Shown here: positions 8,331 to 16,387 of the stretch, in pieces
Position numbering within the stretch: the stretch's first letter is position 1
Layout: every line of letters starts with the position of its first letter
Source of the DNA: Bryobacterales bacterium
GTDB lineage: Bacteria > Acidobacteriota > Terriglobia > Bryobacterales > Bryobacteraceae
DNA length: 64,000 nucleotides
Reading direction: 5' to 3'
NCBI GenBank assembly: GCA_019261985.1
Contig: JAFAQY010000071.1
Coordinates: forward strand, 1 to 64,000
The notes under the pieces: model-generated
The model's input: only the letters and a program-made list of their open reading frames with translations
Database searches by the model: none
Told to the model about the DNA's origin: nothing
Translations under genes and position numbers: made by a program

Positions 8331-10691
8331 TTAATGCGTGGCGGAGCAGGCGGCGAGGAGGCTTTCGCGGAGGCCCTCCTGGGCTGCTTCGGCGAGTTTT
8401 TGGCCTTGCTGCGTGACGTAAAAAACGTCGAGCGCCTTGTGCGCTTCGGTATCGATCAGGACTACTTCGATATTGCACCCCGCCGTGGAGATGGCGCGGG
8501 CGAGGTCATAGAGAAGCCCGGGGCGGTCTTCGGCTACAATTTCAATCAGCGTCGCGTGTTCTGAGACGTCGTTTTTCACGGCCACGCGAGGCTTCAGGCG
8601 GGCCTTGGAGGGCAGCAAGGGCTTGGGCCGGCCCCGCAGAAGTTTTTCAGCTTCCTGCTTGCCTTCAAGGACGCGCCGAACGACCCCGCGGAGGCGCTCG
8701 ACCTCGGTCGGGTTGAGTTCGAGCGTGCGGTGTGGATCGGCAAAAGTGAAGGTGTCGACTACGATGCCTGCGGCGTTCGTGAAGGCCTCTACTTTTAAAA
8801 TGTTCAGGCCGAAGCTGGAGATCGCGCCCGCGACGGAGGCGAACAAAGCCGGGCGGTCATGGCTAAGCAGCGTCAGCTTGTAAATTCCGCGCTGGTGCTC
8901 GATCTCGACCGCGACGGGCCGGCTTTCAAGCTGGCGCGCCAGCGCCAGATGGCCTTCAATTTCCGCGCTCGAATGGATCCGGAGATATCGCATGGGAAGA
9001 CCTTCGAGGAAGCGGGCGCGCTCCGGGCTGACTCCTTCGGGCGAATGAATTCGCGCGGTCTCCAATTCCTTGGTCAGCTCCTGATGCGCCAGCAAATATA
9101 CGCGCCAGAGCTGCTCCAGGCGCCACGGCGTCATCGCCTGCGGATTCACCGCGCTGATGTCGGCGTAAGTGATCATCGTAAGCAGCTTCAGCCGCTCAAT
9201 GGTGCCGATCCGCTCGGCCAAAGCCAGTGCTGTCGAGCCGTCGTGAAGGTCGCGGGAGGTCATCACGCTCGACATTTCGAGATGGCGCTCGACCAAAAAC
9301 TCCACTACGGAGCGATCGGCATCCGGCGCCCCCAGGCGGGTCATCACGTCGCGCGCGACTTCGAGGGCAACCTGGCAATGATCGCGGCCGGAGCCCTTGC
9401 CGATATCGTGCATCAATAGGGCGAAGCGGATGAGCGCCGGGTCTTCGATTTCCGCGAACAACTCCGCGAAGCGGCCGTCGGTGACGCTTTCAAGCGATGC
9501 GATGGCAACCAGCGTGTGCTCGTCGACGGTGTAGCGGTGGTAGAAATCCCGCACCACCAGACATTCAATGTTGCGCCACTCCGGTAGAGCCGCGGCAAGG
9601 GCTCCGGTTTCTTGCATCGCCCGAAGGCCCGCCGCGGGTTTTGGAAGACCGAGGAGCCGCTTCCAATCCGCCCAGGTTGTCTGTGGCTTGAAACCTGTGA
9701 GCCGCTCGAGTGTGTCCGGCGCAAGCCGCAATTGATGCCGCCCGACGAACTCGAAGAGCCCCAGGCCGGCAGGCGGCTGGTGCGAACGAAGCAGAACACG
9801 GTCGCGTGAAACGGTGAACTCATTCGTAGATAACCGAGAGCGCCATTCGTGGAACCGGCCGATGAGGGTTCCGGGTTTTTCCGTGGCCGCCTCAATACCT
9901 TCACGCACGGCGCGGTCCACGACGCGCGCATGCCGGTAGTATTCGCGCATCAAGGACGCAGGCTGGTCCGACAGCGCATCTTGTGAATCGAAGCTCAATA
10001 CGTTCTGGTCGCGCCCGGCAAGCTCGTGCAGGCGGATGCGGATGCCCGCGAGAAAATCCAGCGCGGCATTTAATGCAGGAGCGCTTTCGCGCGGTTCGAT
10101 CGCTTGCAGCCAGCGCGCGGTATGAAGATCGCGAAGTCCGCCCGGGGTGTCCTTGATGTTCGGCTCCAGATGATAGATCGTTCCCTGAAATTTTGCGCGG
10201 CGTCCCACCGCCAAAGCGGCGATCTGTTGAGCGATGGCGGCTCCACGTTTGGCGAGGAAGGATTTCAGGCGCTCGTCGAGGCTGCCATACAGAGCCTGAT
10301 CGCCGGCGAGGAATCGCCGGTCCATCAAACTGATGGTGAATTCGACGTTATCGGAATGCTCTTTTACGCAATCGTCCAAGCTGTGGACGGAGTGGCTGGG
10401 CCGGAACCCTCCATCCCAAAGCATTTGAAGAAACGCGGAAATGGCGCCTTTCGGCGGCATGGCCGAATCGGAGGCGGTGAGCAGCAGGAGATCGACATCG
10501 GAATAAGGGAACAGCTCGCGTCTTCCAAAACCGCCGACGGCAGCCAGCGCAAGGCCACCCGGCATTTTGACCCGCAACGTTGCCGCGAAAGCTTCGAGCA
10601 CTCGCGTTTCGACTTCCCCCGAGCGGGCCGCAAGATTCCGGTGGACCGCTTCCGGCGGTGGCGGAGGAAGAATGACTAGATCAGTCGCCAC
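8331..10691 (-). CDS. glnD: Bifunctional [protein-PII] uridylyltransferase/uridylyl-removing enzyme GlnD
   Basis: A 786-residue protein that uridylylates and deuridylylates PII in response to glutamine. The nucleotidyltransferase motif VGGFGRRELFPYSDVDLLLL is at about residues 53-72, the HD hydrolase motif MHDIGKGSGRDHC is near 430, and two C-terminal ACT domains are seen (LLSHDRPALFASVAGAISSF and IVAEDRPGLLYDLARAISTA). It is slightly shorter than enterobacterial GlnD (about 890). Start is GTG at 10691 with AGGAG 6 bp upstream. It lies behind amtB and glnB on the same strand, separated from glnB by a repeat-filled 127-bp gap. Confidence 0.96.
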   Translation of the reverse strand: MATDLVILPPPPPEAVHRNLAARSGEVETRVLEAFAATLRVKMPGGLALAAVGGFGRRELFPYSDVDLLLLTASDSAMPPKGAISAFLQMLWDGGFRPSHSVHSLDDCVKEHSDNVEFTISLMDRRFLAGDQALYGSLDERLKSFLAKRGAAIAQQIAALAVGRRAKFQGTIYHLEPNIKDTPGGLRDLHTARWLQAIEPRESAPALNAALDFLAGIRIRLHELAGRDQNVLSFDSQDALSDQPASLMREYYRHARVVDRAVREGIEAATEKPGTLIGRFHEWRSRLSTNEFTVSRDRVLLRSHQPPAGLGLFEFVGRHQLRLAPDTLERLTGFKPQTTWADWKRLLGLPKPAAGLRAMQETGALAAALPEWRNIECLVVRDFYHRYTVDEHTLVAIASLESVTDGRFAELFAEIEDPALIRFALLMHDIGKGSGRDHCQVALEVARDVMTRLGAPDADRSVVEFLVERHLEMSSVMTSRDLHDGSTALALAERIGTIERLKLLTMITYADISAVNPQAMTPWRLEQLWRVYLLAHQELTKELETARIHSPEGVSPERARFLEGLPMRYLRIHSSAEIEGHLALARQLESRPVAVEIEHQRGIYKLTLLSHDRPALFASVAGAISSFGLNILKVEAFTNAAGIVVDTFTFADPHRTLELNPTEVERLRGVVRRVLEGKQEAEKLLRGRPKPLLPSKARLKPRVAVKNDVSEHATLIEIVAEDRPGLLYDLARAISTAGCNIEVVLIDTEAHKALDVFYVTQQGQKLAEAAQEGLRESLLAACSATH

Positions 10692-10708
10692 TTACAACTC
10701 CTGTTTAT

Positions 10709-10805
10709 AGGCGGGTTAAAACCCGCCGCAGGCTGAAGCCTGCCCCACTCTCTGAAGCCTGGCTTACTTTCTGAAGCCTGGCTCACTTTCTGAAGCCTGC
10801 CCCAC
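10709..10805. repeat. REP-like hairpin repeat (copy B) with tandem expansion
   Basis: A 40-bp hairpin element like those at 13879 and 21724 (palindrome GGCGGGTTAAAACCCGCC, then GCAGGCTGAAGCCTGCCCCAC split over the second arm), followed by three tandem units of about 19-20 bp built on TCTGAAGCCTG. The expansion grows from the 3' half of the hairpin. It fills the glnB-glnD gap and could attenuate or stabilise the transcript. Confidence 0.8.
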
Positions 10806-10818
10806 GGCTACACACTCC

Positions 10819-11157
10819 TTAAAGCGCGGCGTCGCCGCGATCCTCGTTCCGGATGCGGATGGCTTCCGCCACGTCGTAAACGAAAATCTTTCCATCGCCG
10901 ATTTTTCCCGTGCGCGCCGCGGATACCAGCGTGCGCGTAATTTCGTCCTGGCGGGAATCCGGCACCACCATTTCAACCTTCACCTTCGGGAGCAGATCCA
11001 CCTGGTACTCCATGCCGCGATACACCTCTTTATGCCCCTTCTGGCGGCCGTGGCCGCGGACCTCGGTGATTGTCATCCCATCCACGCCGATGCCCTTTAA
11101 GGCTTCTTTCACGTCTTCAAGCTTGTGGGGCTGGATGATTGCTTCGATTCTCTTCAT
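10819..11157 (-). CDS. glnB: Nitrogen regulatory protein PII
   Basis: A 112-residue PII signal protein, exact family length. It starts MKRIEAIIQPHKLEDVKEAL. The T-loop contains the uridylylatable tyrosine 51 in EVYRGMEYQVDLLPKVK, and the C-terminal signature GKIGDGKIFVYDVAEAIRIR binds ATP/2-oxoglutarate. It sits 35 bp downstream of amtB, the arrangement usual for the GlnK partner that blocks AmtB, so GlnK-like is an equally good name. The modifying enzyme GlnD is encoded next. A long open frame extends upstream of this ATG through amtB but is only a shadow. Confidence 0.97.
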   Translation of the reverse strand: MKRIEAIIQPHKLEDVKEALKGIGVDGMTITEVRGHGRQKGHKEVYRGMEYQVDLLPKVKVEMVVPDSRQDEITRTLVSAARTGKIGDGKIFVYDVAEAIRIRNEDRGDAAL

Positions 11158-11192
11158 GGAGTATCTCCTTGTTTTCCGATATTGCGAGGGAT

Positions 11193-12608
11193 TTAGGACT
11201 CGAAATTGTACGCTTCTTCTCCGTGCATGCTCAGATCGAGTCCCGCCACTTCGTCTTCCAGTTTGACGCGTACGCCCACTACAATATCGGTGATTTTCAG
11301 AAGCACCACCGTACCCACGATCGCCAGTCCCCACGAAACCAGGCAAGCGATGGCTTGATTCAGAACCTGACCGGGATTGCCATCCACCCATCCCATGGGC
11401 TTGCCCATAAATACGTCGTTGATTTCCTTGGTCGCAAAAACTCCGGTCAGCAACGCGCCAACCGTGCCGCCGATCCCATGAACACCGAACGCATCCAAAG
11501 AATCGTCGTAGCCGAACTTGCCCTTCACGACGCTCACCATCAGATAACAGACCACTCCCGCCACCAGCCCAATGAGAATCGCCGGGAACGGCTTTACGAA
11601 TCCCGAGGCCGGCGTAATCGCCACCAGGCCGGCGACGCAGCCAGAGATGGCGCCGAGCGCGCTCGGCTTGCCCGACTTGATCCACTCCGCGAACATCCAG
11701 CCCAGAGCCGCGGCGGCTGCGCCGAAGTGGGTCGCGACGAAAGCGCTGGTTGCCAGAGGTCCGGCGGATAAGGCGCTGCCGGCGTTGAATCCGAACCAGC
11801 CCACCCATAGCAGACAGGCGCCGATCAAGCTCAGCACAATGCTGTGCGGACGCATGGACTCGTGCGGGTATCCGTAGCGTTTGCCGAGATAAAGCGCGCA
11901 GATGAGAGCCGAAACACCCGAACTGATATGCACCACCGTGCCCCCCGCGAAATCGAAGGCCGGGATTTTTCCGCCAAGCGAGGCGTTGAACAGCCCGCCC
12001 TTGCCCCAGACCATATGCGCCAGCGGGAAATAAACGAGCAGCGACCACAGCGTCACGAACAGCAGCATGCCGGAAAATTTCATCCGCTCGGCGAATGCGC
12101 CGGAAATAAGCGCCGGCGTAATGATCGCGAACATGAGCTGATAAATCATGTAGGTCTGTTGCGGGATGGTGGGTGCGTAGCCCGCGTTCGGCGCCGCGCC
12201 CACGCCATTCAGAAGCACGTAGCGCAGGTCGCCGATGAAGGGCGAACCCTCGGCGAAGGCCAGACTGTACCCAACAATGGCCCAAAGGATGGTCACCGTG
12301 CCCATCAGAACGAAGCTGTGCATCATCGTGCCGAGCACATTTTTGCGGCGCACCAATCCGCTGTAAAACAGAGCCAAGCCGGGCCCAGTCATCATCAGCA
12401 CCAAGGCGGCGCTGGTCAGCATCCAGGCGTTGTCGCCGGCCATTTGGGCGGACTTGGCGGCTTTTTCGAGATCCGCGAGGCGCTTGTCCATATCCGGCGC
12501 GGTTTGCGCCCAAGCGGCTGCCGCCATCAATAACAAAATTGAAATTCGCGAGAGGCATGAAAAGGGACACAATCGTCCCCGATGAGAGGAAACAGACGGG
12601 TTTTCCAT
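11193..12608 (-). CDS. amtB: Ammonium transporter AmtB
   Basis: A 471-residue Amt/Mep/Rh family channel with a cleavable N-terminal signal (about ILLLMAAAAWAQ) and 11 predicted helices. Family signatures include GPGLALFYSGLVRRKNVLGT, GGTVVHISSGVSALICALYL (conserved His of the twin-His pore) and DDSLDAFGVHGIGGTVGALL (second His). I chose the ATG at 12608 because AAGGAG lies 8 bp upstream. The frame would allow an ATG at 12635. glnB follows 35 bp downstream, so AmtB and PII form the classic ammonium-uptake regulatory pair. Confidence 0.96.
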   Translation of the reverse strand: MENPSVSSHRGRLCPFSCLSRISILLLMAAAAWAQTAPDMDKRLADLEKAAKSAQMAGDNAWMLTSAALVLMMTGPGLALFYSGLVRRKNVLGTMMHSFVLMGTVTILWAIVGYSLAFAEGSPFIGDLRYVLLNGVGAAPNAGYAPTIPQQTYMIYQLMFAIITPALISGAFAERMKFSGMLLFVTLWSLLVYFPLAHMVWGKGGLFNASLGGKIPAFDFAGGTVVHISSGVSALICALYLGKRYGYPHESMRPHSIVLSLIGACLLWVGWFGFNAGSALSAGPLATSAFVATHFGAAAAALGWMFAEWIKSGKPSALGAISGCVAGLVAITPASGFVKPFPAILIGLVAGVVCYLMVSVVKGKFGYDDSLDAFGVHGIGGTVGALLTGVFATKEINDVFMGKPMGWVDGNPGQVLNQAIACLVSWGLAIVGTVVLLKITDIVVGVRVKLEDEVAGLDLSMHGEEAYNFES

Positions 12609-12785
12609 TGAGAACGCTCCTTGGCGTTCCATCACAGTATAAGCAAGTACCCCGGCTCCAGAGTACTCGTTCTTTTGATCGGTTCTATTGAAAGTTTCTA
12701 TGAGGGCGATGGGCCGTAGTACGATGAAACGAAAACGGAAACTGCGTCAGAGCGGATTCCTGTGCCGCGCTGCGGGAGCTGATGA

Positions 12786-13838
12786 TTGCGTCTGGCGATC
12801 AAACCGGATTCGTTGTTGGAGGCGATCGCTCTGGCGGCGAATCACGCGCCGGAACCTATTGTCGAGACGCAAATCGCGATCGTATCCGCGCGGGCGATCA
12901 TGGCGGCGACCGAGCTAGGCGTGTTTTCCTGCCTGGTAGAAAAATCGCGTAGCGCCTCCGAGATCGCCGGTGCTTGCGCGCTGGATCCAAGAGCCACAGA
13001 AGCGTTGCTAGGGGCTCTGGTTTCTACCCGCTATCTCCGATACACCGCAAACCGGTATCACTTAACTGCGAAGTCCAAGAAGTGGCTGGCGCCGAAAGAC
13101 GGTTGGTCATTATTCCATTACATGCCGCATGTGCGGGACGTCTGCCGCTTCACGGACGAATTGGAGGGTTTTCTCAGGACCGGCAAGGCGCTTGATATTC
13201 ACGAGGCCGGCCTTACCTCGGCGGAATGGGGACGGTATCAATGTGCGATGCGGTCGCTGTCGGCGGCGGCGGCGCGGGAAGTGAGCGAGCGGATAAAGCT
13301 CAAACCGGAGCCCAAGCGGATGCTCGACATTGGCGGCTCGCATGGATTCTATTCGGTAGCGTTATGCCGGAAACACCAAGGCCTTTGCGCGACGATCTTG
13401 GATTTACCGGCCGCAATCGAGCACGCGGCGCCGATCCTGGCGATGGAAGGCATGGGAGACCGCGTCCGGTATCAAGCGGGCAACGCCCTGACTGACGAAC
13501 TGGGCGAAGCGCTTTACGATCTGGTTTTCATTTCGAACGTGGTGCACCATTTCACCGAGGAGCAAAGCCGGGATCTTACGGTGCGGGCTGCGCGCGCGCT
13601 GAGACCTGGCGGAGTTCTGGCGATCCAGGAGTTGATTCGTCCGAAATCGCCGAAAACCGGCGATCAGATCGGCCATGTTCTGAATCTGTTCTTCGCGCTG
13701 ACGAGCACGTCGGGGACATGGTCGATAGCGGAGATGGAATCGTGGCTACGGCACGCGAAGCTCGACGTACGGCGGCCGGTTTTTTTGCGGTCGATTCCGG
13801 GGACGGCGCAAATTTGTGGAGTGAAAAGGCGAACCTAA
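12786..13838 (+). CDS. SAM-dependent O-methyltransferase-like protein
   Basis: A 350-residue class I methyltransferase of the COMT-like type. It has an N-terminal winged-helix dimerisation domain (FSCLVEKSRSASEIAGACAL, RYTANRYHLTAKSKKWL), then a Rossmann fold with motif I MLDIGGSHGFYSVALCRK near residue 180 and a post-motif LVFISNVVHHFTEEQ near 245. Start is an unusual TTG at 12786 with GGGAG 7 bp upstream; no ATG exists before residue 38. The substrate cannot be told. It is isolated, with no biosynthetic cluster of its own, and convergent to the carbamoyltransferase. The gap before it (12609-12785) holds no other feature. Confidence 0.85.
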   Translation: MRLAIKPDSLLEAIALAANHAPEPIVETQIAIVSARAIMAATELGVFSCLVEKSRSASEIAGACALDPRATEALLGALVSTRYLRYTANRYHLTAKSKKWLAPKDGWSLFHYMPHVRDVCRFTDELEGFLRTGKALDIHEAGLTSAEWGRYQCAMRSLSAAAAREVSERIKLKPEPKRMLDIGGSHGFYSVALCRKHQGLCATILDLPAAIEHAAPILAMEGMGDRVRYQAGNALTDELGEALYDLVFISNVVHHFTEEQSRDLTVRAARALRPGGVLAIQELIRPKSPKTGDQIGHVLNLFFALTSTSGTWSIAEMESWLRHAKLDVRRPVFLRSIPGTAQICGVKRRT

Positions 13839-13878
13839 GACCTTGGTGTGTGATTGCGGAACTTCGCATCACCCGCGC

Positions 13879-13918
13879 AGGCGGGCTGAAGCCCGCCGCA
13901 GGCTCAAGCCTGCCCCAC
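13879..13918. repeat. REP-like hairpin repeat (copy C)
   Basis: A 40-bp element: palindrome GGCGGGCTGAAGCCCGCC joined to an imperfect second palindrome GCAGGCTCAAGCCTGC and a CCCAC tail. It differs from copy D (21724-21763) at one base. It lies in the convergent gap between the methyltransferase and the carbamoyltransferase, where it could serve as a transcript-end hairpin. Confidence 0.85.
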
Positions 13919-13966
13919 AGCGGGCTGTACGCCAACGGCCGGGTTTTACGGAAAGCTGAAATTGGT

Positions 13967-15802
13967 CTAATCCAGTTCGAAACCCGAACGGTAATCGTTT
14001 TTGAGGCGGGGGTCTTGGTCTTCTTTTCGCAGGAAGCAGTTGCCGACCGCTAACACTTCGATCTCCGTACCCATGAAGCAGCGGAAAGCGTCTTCGGGCG
14101 TACCGACGATCGGCTCGCCCCGGATATTGAAGCTGGTGTTGACGATCACCGGGCAGCCGGTTTTGGCTTTGAAAGCGGAAATCAAAGCGTGATAACGCGG
14201 GTTCGTTTCGGCGTGGACGGTCTGAACTCGAGCGGAGTAATCAACATGCGTGACCGCCGGGATCGCGCTGCGCGGAATGTTCAGTTTGTCGATGCCGAAG
14301 AGTTGTTGCTGTTGCGGCGTCATCGCAATCCGCCGTTCTTCCTTAACATCCGCGACCAGCAGCATGTAAGGACTGTCGGCATCCATTTCGAACCACTCGC
14401 TCACGTCGTCGCGCAGCACCGATGGCGCGAACGGGCGGAAAGATTCACGATATTTGACTTTTAAATTTAACAGCGACTGCATGCTTGGCGATCGCGCGTC
14501 GCCAAGAATCGAGCGATTGCCCAGCGCGCGCGGACCGAACTCCATGCGGCCCTGGAACCAGCCGACGGCCTTGCCCTCCACCAGGGCATCGACGGATCGC
14601 TGGATCAGTTCACACCCGGTACAGGTTTCAAATTCGGCTCCGGCGGCGCGAAGGCGACTCTCGATCTCCGCCTGTTCGAATGACGGTCCGAGATAAGCGC
14701 CTTTCATCCCGTCCAGATGCCCAGTAAGTTTGCGCGATCCCGATTTATGGATGTGATAGGCCGCCAGGGCCGCGCCGACCGCGCCGCCGGCATCGCCCGA
14801 GGCAGGCTGCGCCCAGAGGCCCTCGAATGTGCCGGTCCGCAGGACCTTGCCGTTCGCCACGCAATTCAGCGCCACACCGCCTGCAAGGCATAGATTGCGC
14901 GTTCCGGTCTCCCGCGCGAGCGAGGAGGTCATGCGCAGGATCACTTCTTCAAGGACCGCCTGCACTGAGGCTGCCAGGTCCATATGATGCTGCGTGAGCA
15001 GTTGTTCCGGCTTGCGCGGCGGCCCTCCGAAAAGCTGGTCGAACTTCGCGTTGGTCATCGTAAGGCCCGTGCAGTAATCGAAGTACTCGAGACTTAACCG
15101 GAAAGATCCGTCCGGCTTTACATCTATCAGCTGATCCAGGATGGTTTGGGCAAACTTAGGCTGGCCGTACGGCGCGAGCCCCATGACCTTGTATTCGCCG
15201 GAGTTGACCTTAAATCCGGTGTAGTAGGTAAAAGCGGAATAAAGCAGCCCAAGCGAATGCGGATACCGGATCTCGCGGATGATTTTGAGATCGTTTCCGC
15301 TGCCAAGTGCCACGGACGTTGTGGTCCATTCGCCGACTCCGTCCATTGTCAAAACGAGCGCTTCCTCGAATGGAGACGGAAAGAAAGCACTGGCGGCGTG
15401 GCTTTGGTGATGTTCGGCAAAGAGCAGCTTCGAGCTCCAATCGCAATCGGGGCTCAGCGCTTTTAATTCCCTGCGTAGTAAATCCTTTTGGAAAAGTTTT
15501 TCACGCGTCCATAGCGGGAGCGCCATTTGGAAGGAGCGCAAGCCGCGAGGGGCGAAGGCGAGATAGCTTTCGAGCAGGCGCTCGAATTTCAAAAACGGTT
15601 TTTCGTAGAAAACGACATAGTCGAGATCCGATGGTTTGGCGCCGGCGGCCTCAACGCAATAACGGACGGCGTTGGCGGGGAAGCCAGCATCGTGCTTTTT
15701 TCGGGTGAAGCGTTCTTCCTGCGCGGCGGCGACGATCTCGCCGTCCTCGATTAGGGCCGCGGCGCTGTCGTGATAAAAGGCAGAGATGCCGAGAATCCGC
15801 AT
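13967..15802 (-). CDS. Carbamoyltransferase, NodU/CmcH/TobZ family
   Basis: A 611-residue enzyme that transfers a carbamoyl group from carbamoyl phosphate to a hydroxyl via carbamoyl-adenylate. The N-terminal Kae1/ASKHA-like domain begins MRILGISAFYHDSAAALIED and contains EERFTRKKHDAGFP and the HHQSHAASAFFPSPF metal-site histidines near 130. The C-terminal YrdC-like domain shows FGPRALGNRSILGDAR and NTSFNIRGEPIVGTPEDA. It is full length. It is the last gene of a tight four-gene minus-strand cassette with a DUF5989 protein, an SxtJ-like protein and an SGNH protein, the same neighbours as carbamoyltransferases of saxitoxin-type and uncharacterised clusters. Confidence 0.95.
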   Translation of the reverse strand: MRILGISAFYHDSAAALIEDGEIVAAAQEERFTRKKHDAGFPANAVRYCVEAAGAKPSDLDYVVFYEKPFLKFERLLESYLAFAPRGLRSFQMALPLWTREKLFQKDLLRRELKALSPDCDWSSKLLFAEHHQSHAASAFFPSPFEEALVLTMDGVGEWTTTSVALGSGNDLKIIREIRYPHSLGLLYSAFTYYTGFKVNSGEYKVMGLAPYGQPKFAQTILDQLIDVKPDGSFRLSLEYFDYCTGLTMTNAKFDQLFGGPPRKPEQLLTQHHMDLAASVQAVLEEVILRMTSSLARETGTRNLCLAGGVALNCVANGKVLRTGTFEGLWAQPASGDAGGAVGAALAAYHIHKSGSRKLTGHLDGMKGAYLGPSFEQAEIESRLRAAGAEFETCTGCELIQRSVDALVEGKAVGWFQGRMEFGPRALGNRSILGDARSPSMQSLLNLKVKYRESFRPFAPSVLRDDVSEWFEMDADSPYMLLVADVKEERRIAMTPQQQQLFGIDKLNIPRSAIPAVTHVDYSARVQTVHAETNPRYHALISAFKAKTGCPVIVNTSFNIRGEPIVGTPEDAFRCFMGTEIEVLAVGNCFLRKEDQDPRLKNDYRSGFELD

Positions 15803-15812
15803 GTTTCGTTCA

Positions 15813-15962
15813 TCAGAAAAGGGTGTAGATGAACGGCGCCAGAGCAGTGGATTCGGCCATAATCAACAACACACCGAACAGCACGGTCATGATCAGGAGC
15901 GGCAGCAACCAGAATTTTTTCCGGACACTCAGGAATTTCCAAAACTCAGCCAAAAACGTCAT
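15813..15962 (-). CDS. DUF5989 (SxtK-like) small membrane protein
   Basis: A 49-residue protein with a single transmembrane helix (FWLLPLLIMTVLFGVLLIMA), preceded by FLAEFWKFLSVRKK and followed by ESTALAPFIYTLF. This FWKFLxxRKKFWLLP pattern is typical of DUF5989. I start at the ATG at 15962; the longer frame only overlaps the upstream gene. It lies 2 bp after the SxtJ-like gene and 10 bp before the carbamoyltransferase. Function unknown; in saxitoxin clusters the corresponding small ORF is sxtK. Confidence 0.85.
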   Translation of the reverse strand: MTFLAEFWKFLSVRKKFWLLPLLIMTVLFGVLLIMAESTALAPFIYTLF

Positions 15963-15964
15963 TT

Positions 15965-16387
15965 TTAAAATTGATCTGCCATAGTCGAGACCGGCCCCGA
16001 TGCGGTGCGATCTATCCAATAAGTTTCAGCGCCGGGGTCGATTTGCAGCGCCAGCAAATCCTTGCGCATCCAGCGAAGGATAATTCCGGCGGGAGTAAAG
16101 ACCAAGAAAAACAGCAAAGCGGTCACGATTGGATTCAGGGCCTTGCCGAGCAGCAGCCCGATCTTCATCCAAACGCGATTGAGTGCTTTCAGAGTGGCGG
16201 GCCGAAGAAGCGCAATTCCGAGCAGCGCGATACTCAATGCCAGACCCCAGAGGCGGACCGGCTTTCCGTGGCGCAACGGAAGGATGCCAATGATGAGGAA
16301 TGCCGCCGATATAACCAACCCGAAGTTGCGGTCGGAAGGGCCGGACCGGTGAACCTCTCGCCCGAAATCCTCGTGCGTGGCGCTCAT
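15965..16387 (-). CDS. SxtJ family membrane protein
   Basis: A 140-residue protein with three or four hydrophobic segments (FGLVISAAFLIIGILPL, LWGLALSIALLGIALL, NPIVTALLFFLVFTPAGIIL). The central RPATLKALNRVWMKIGLLLG is the family hallmark. The ATG at 16387 overlaps the SGNH gene stop by 4 bp, so the two are coupled; the longer frame starting at 16429 would lie inside that gene. Function is unknown. Families of this kind sit between carbamoyltransferase and DUF5989 genes, which suggests a small membrane complex around the carbamoyl-transfer step. Confidence 0.85.
   Translation of the reverse strand: MSATHEDFGREVHRSGPSDRNFGLVISAAFLIIGILPLRHGKPVRLWGLALSIALLGIALLRPATLKALNRVWMKIGLLLGKALNPIVTALLFFLVFTPAGIILRWMRKDLLALQIDPGAETYWIDRTASGPVSTMADQF

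Noticed and set aside
10819..12570. A 583-codon open frame in which glnB appears as the C-terminal part of a much longer protein
   Set aside because: The part upstream of 11157 is a shadow of amtB in another frame and has no protein-like pattern; glnB has its own ATG and exact family length.
12625..12670. A possible sigma-54 promoter (TGG...TTGCT) upstream of amtB
   Set aside because: The GG and GC elements are 13 bp apart instead of the required 10, so it does not fit a -24/-12 promoter.
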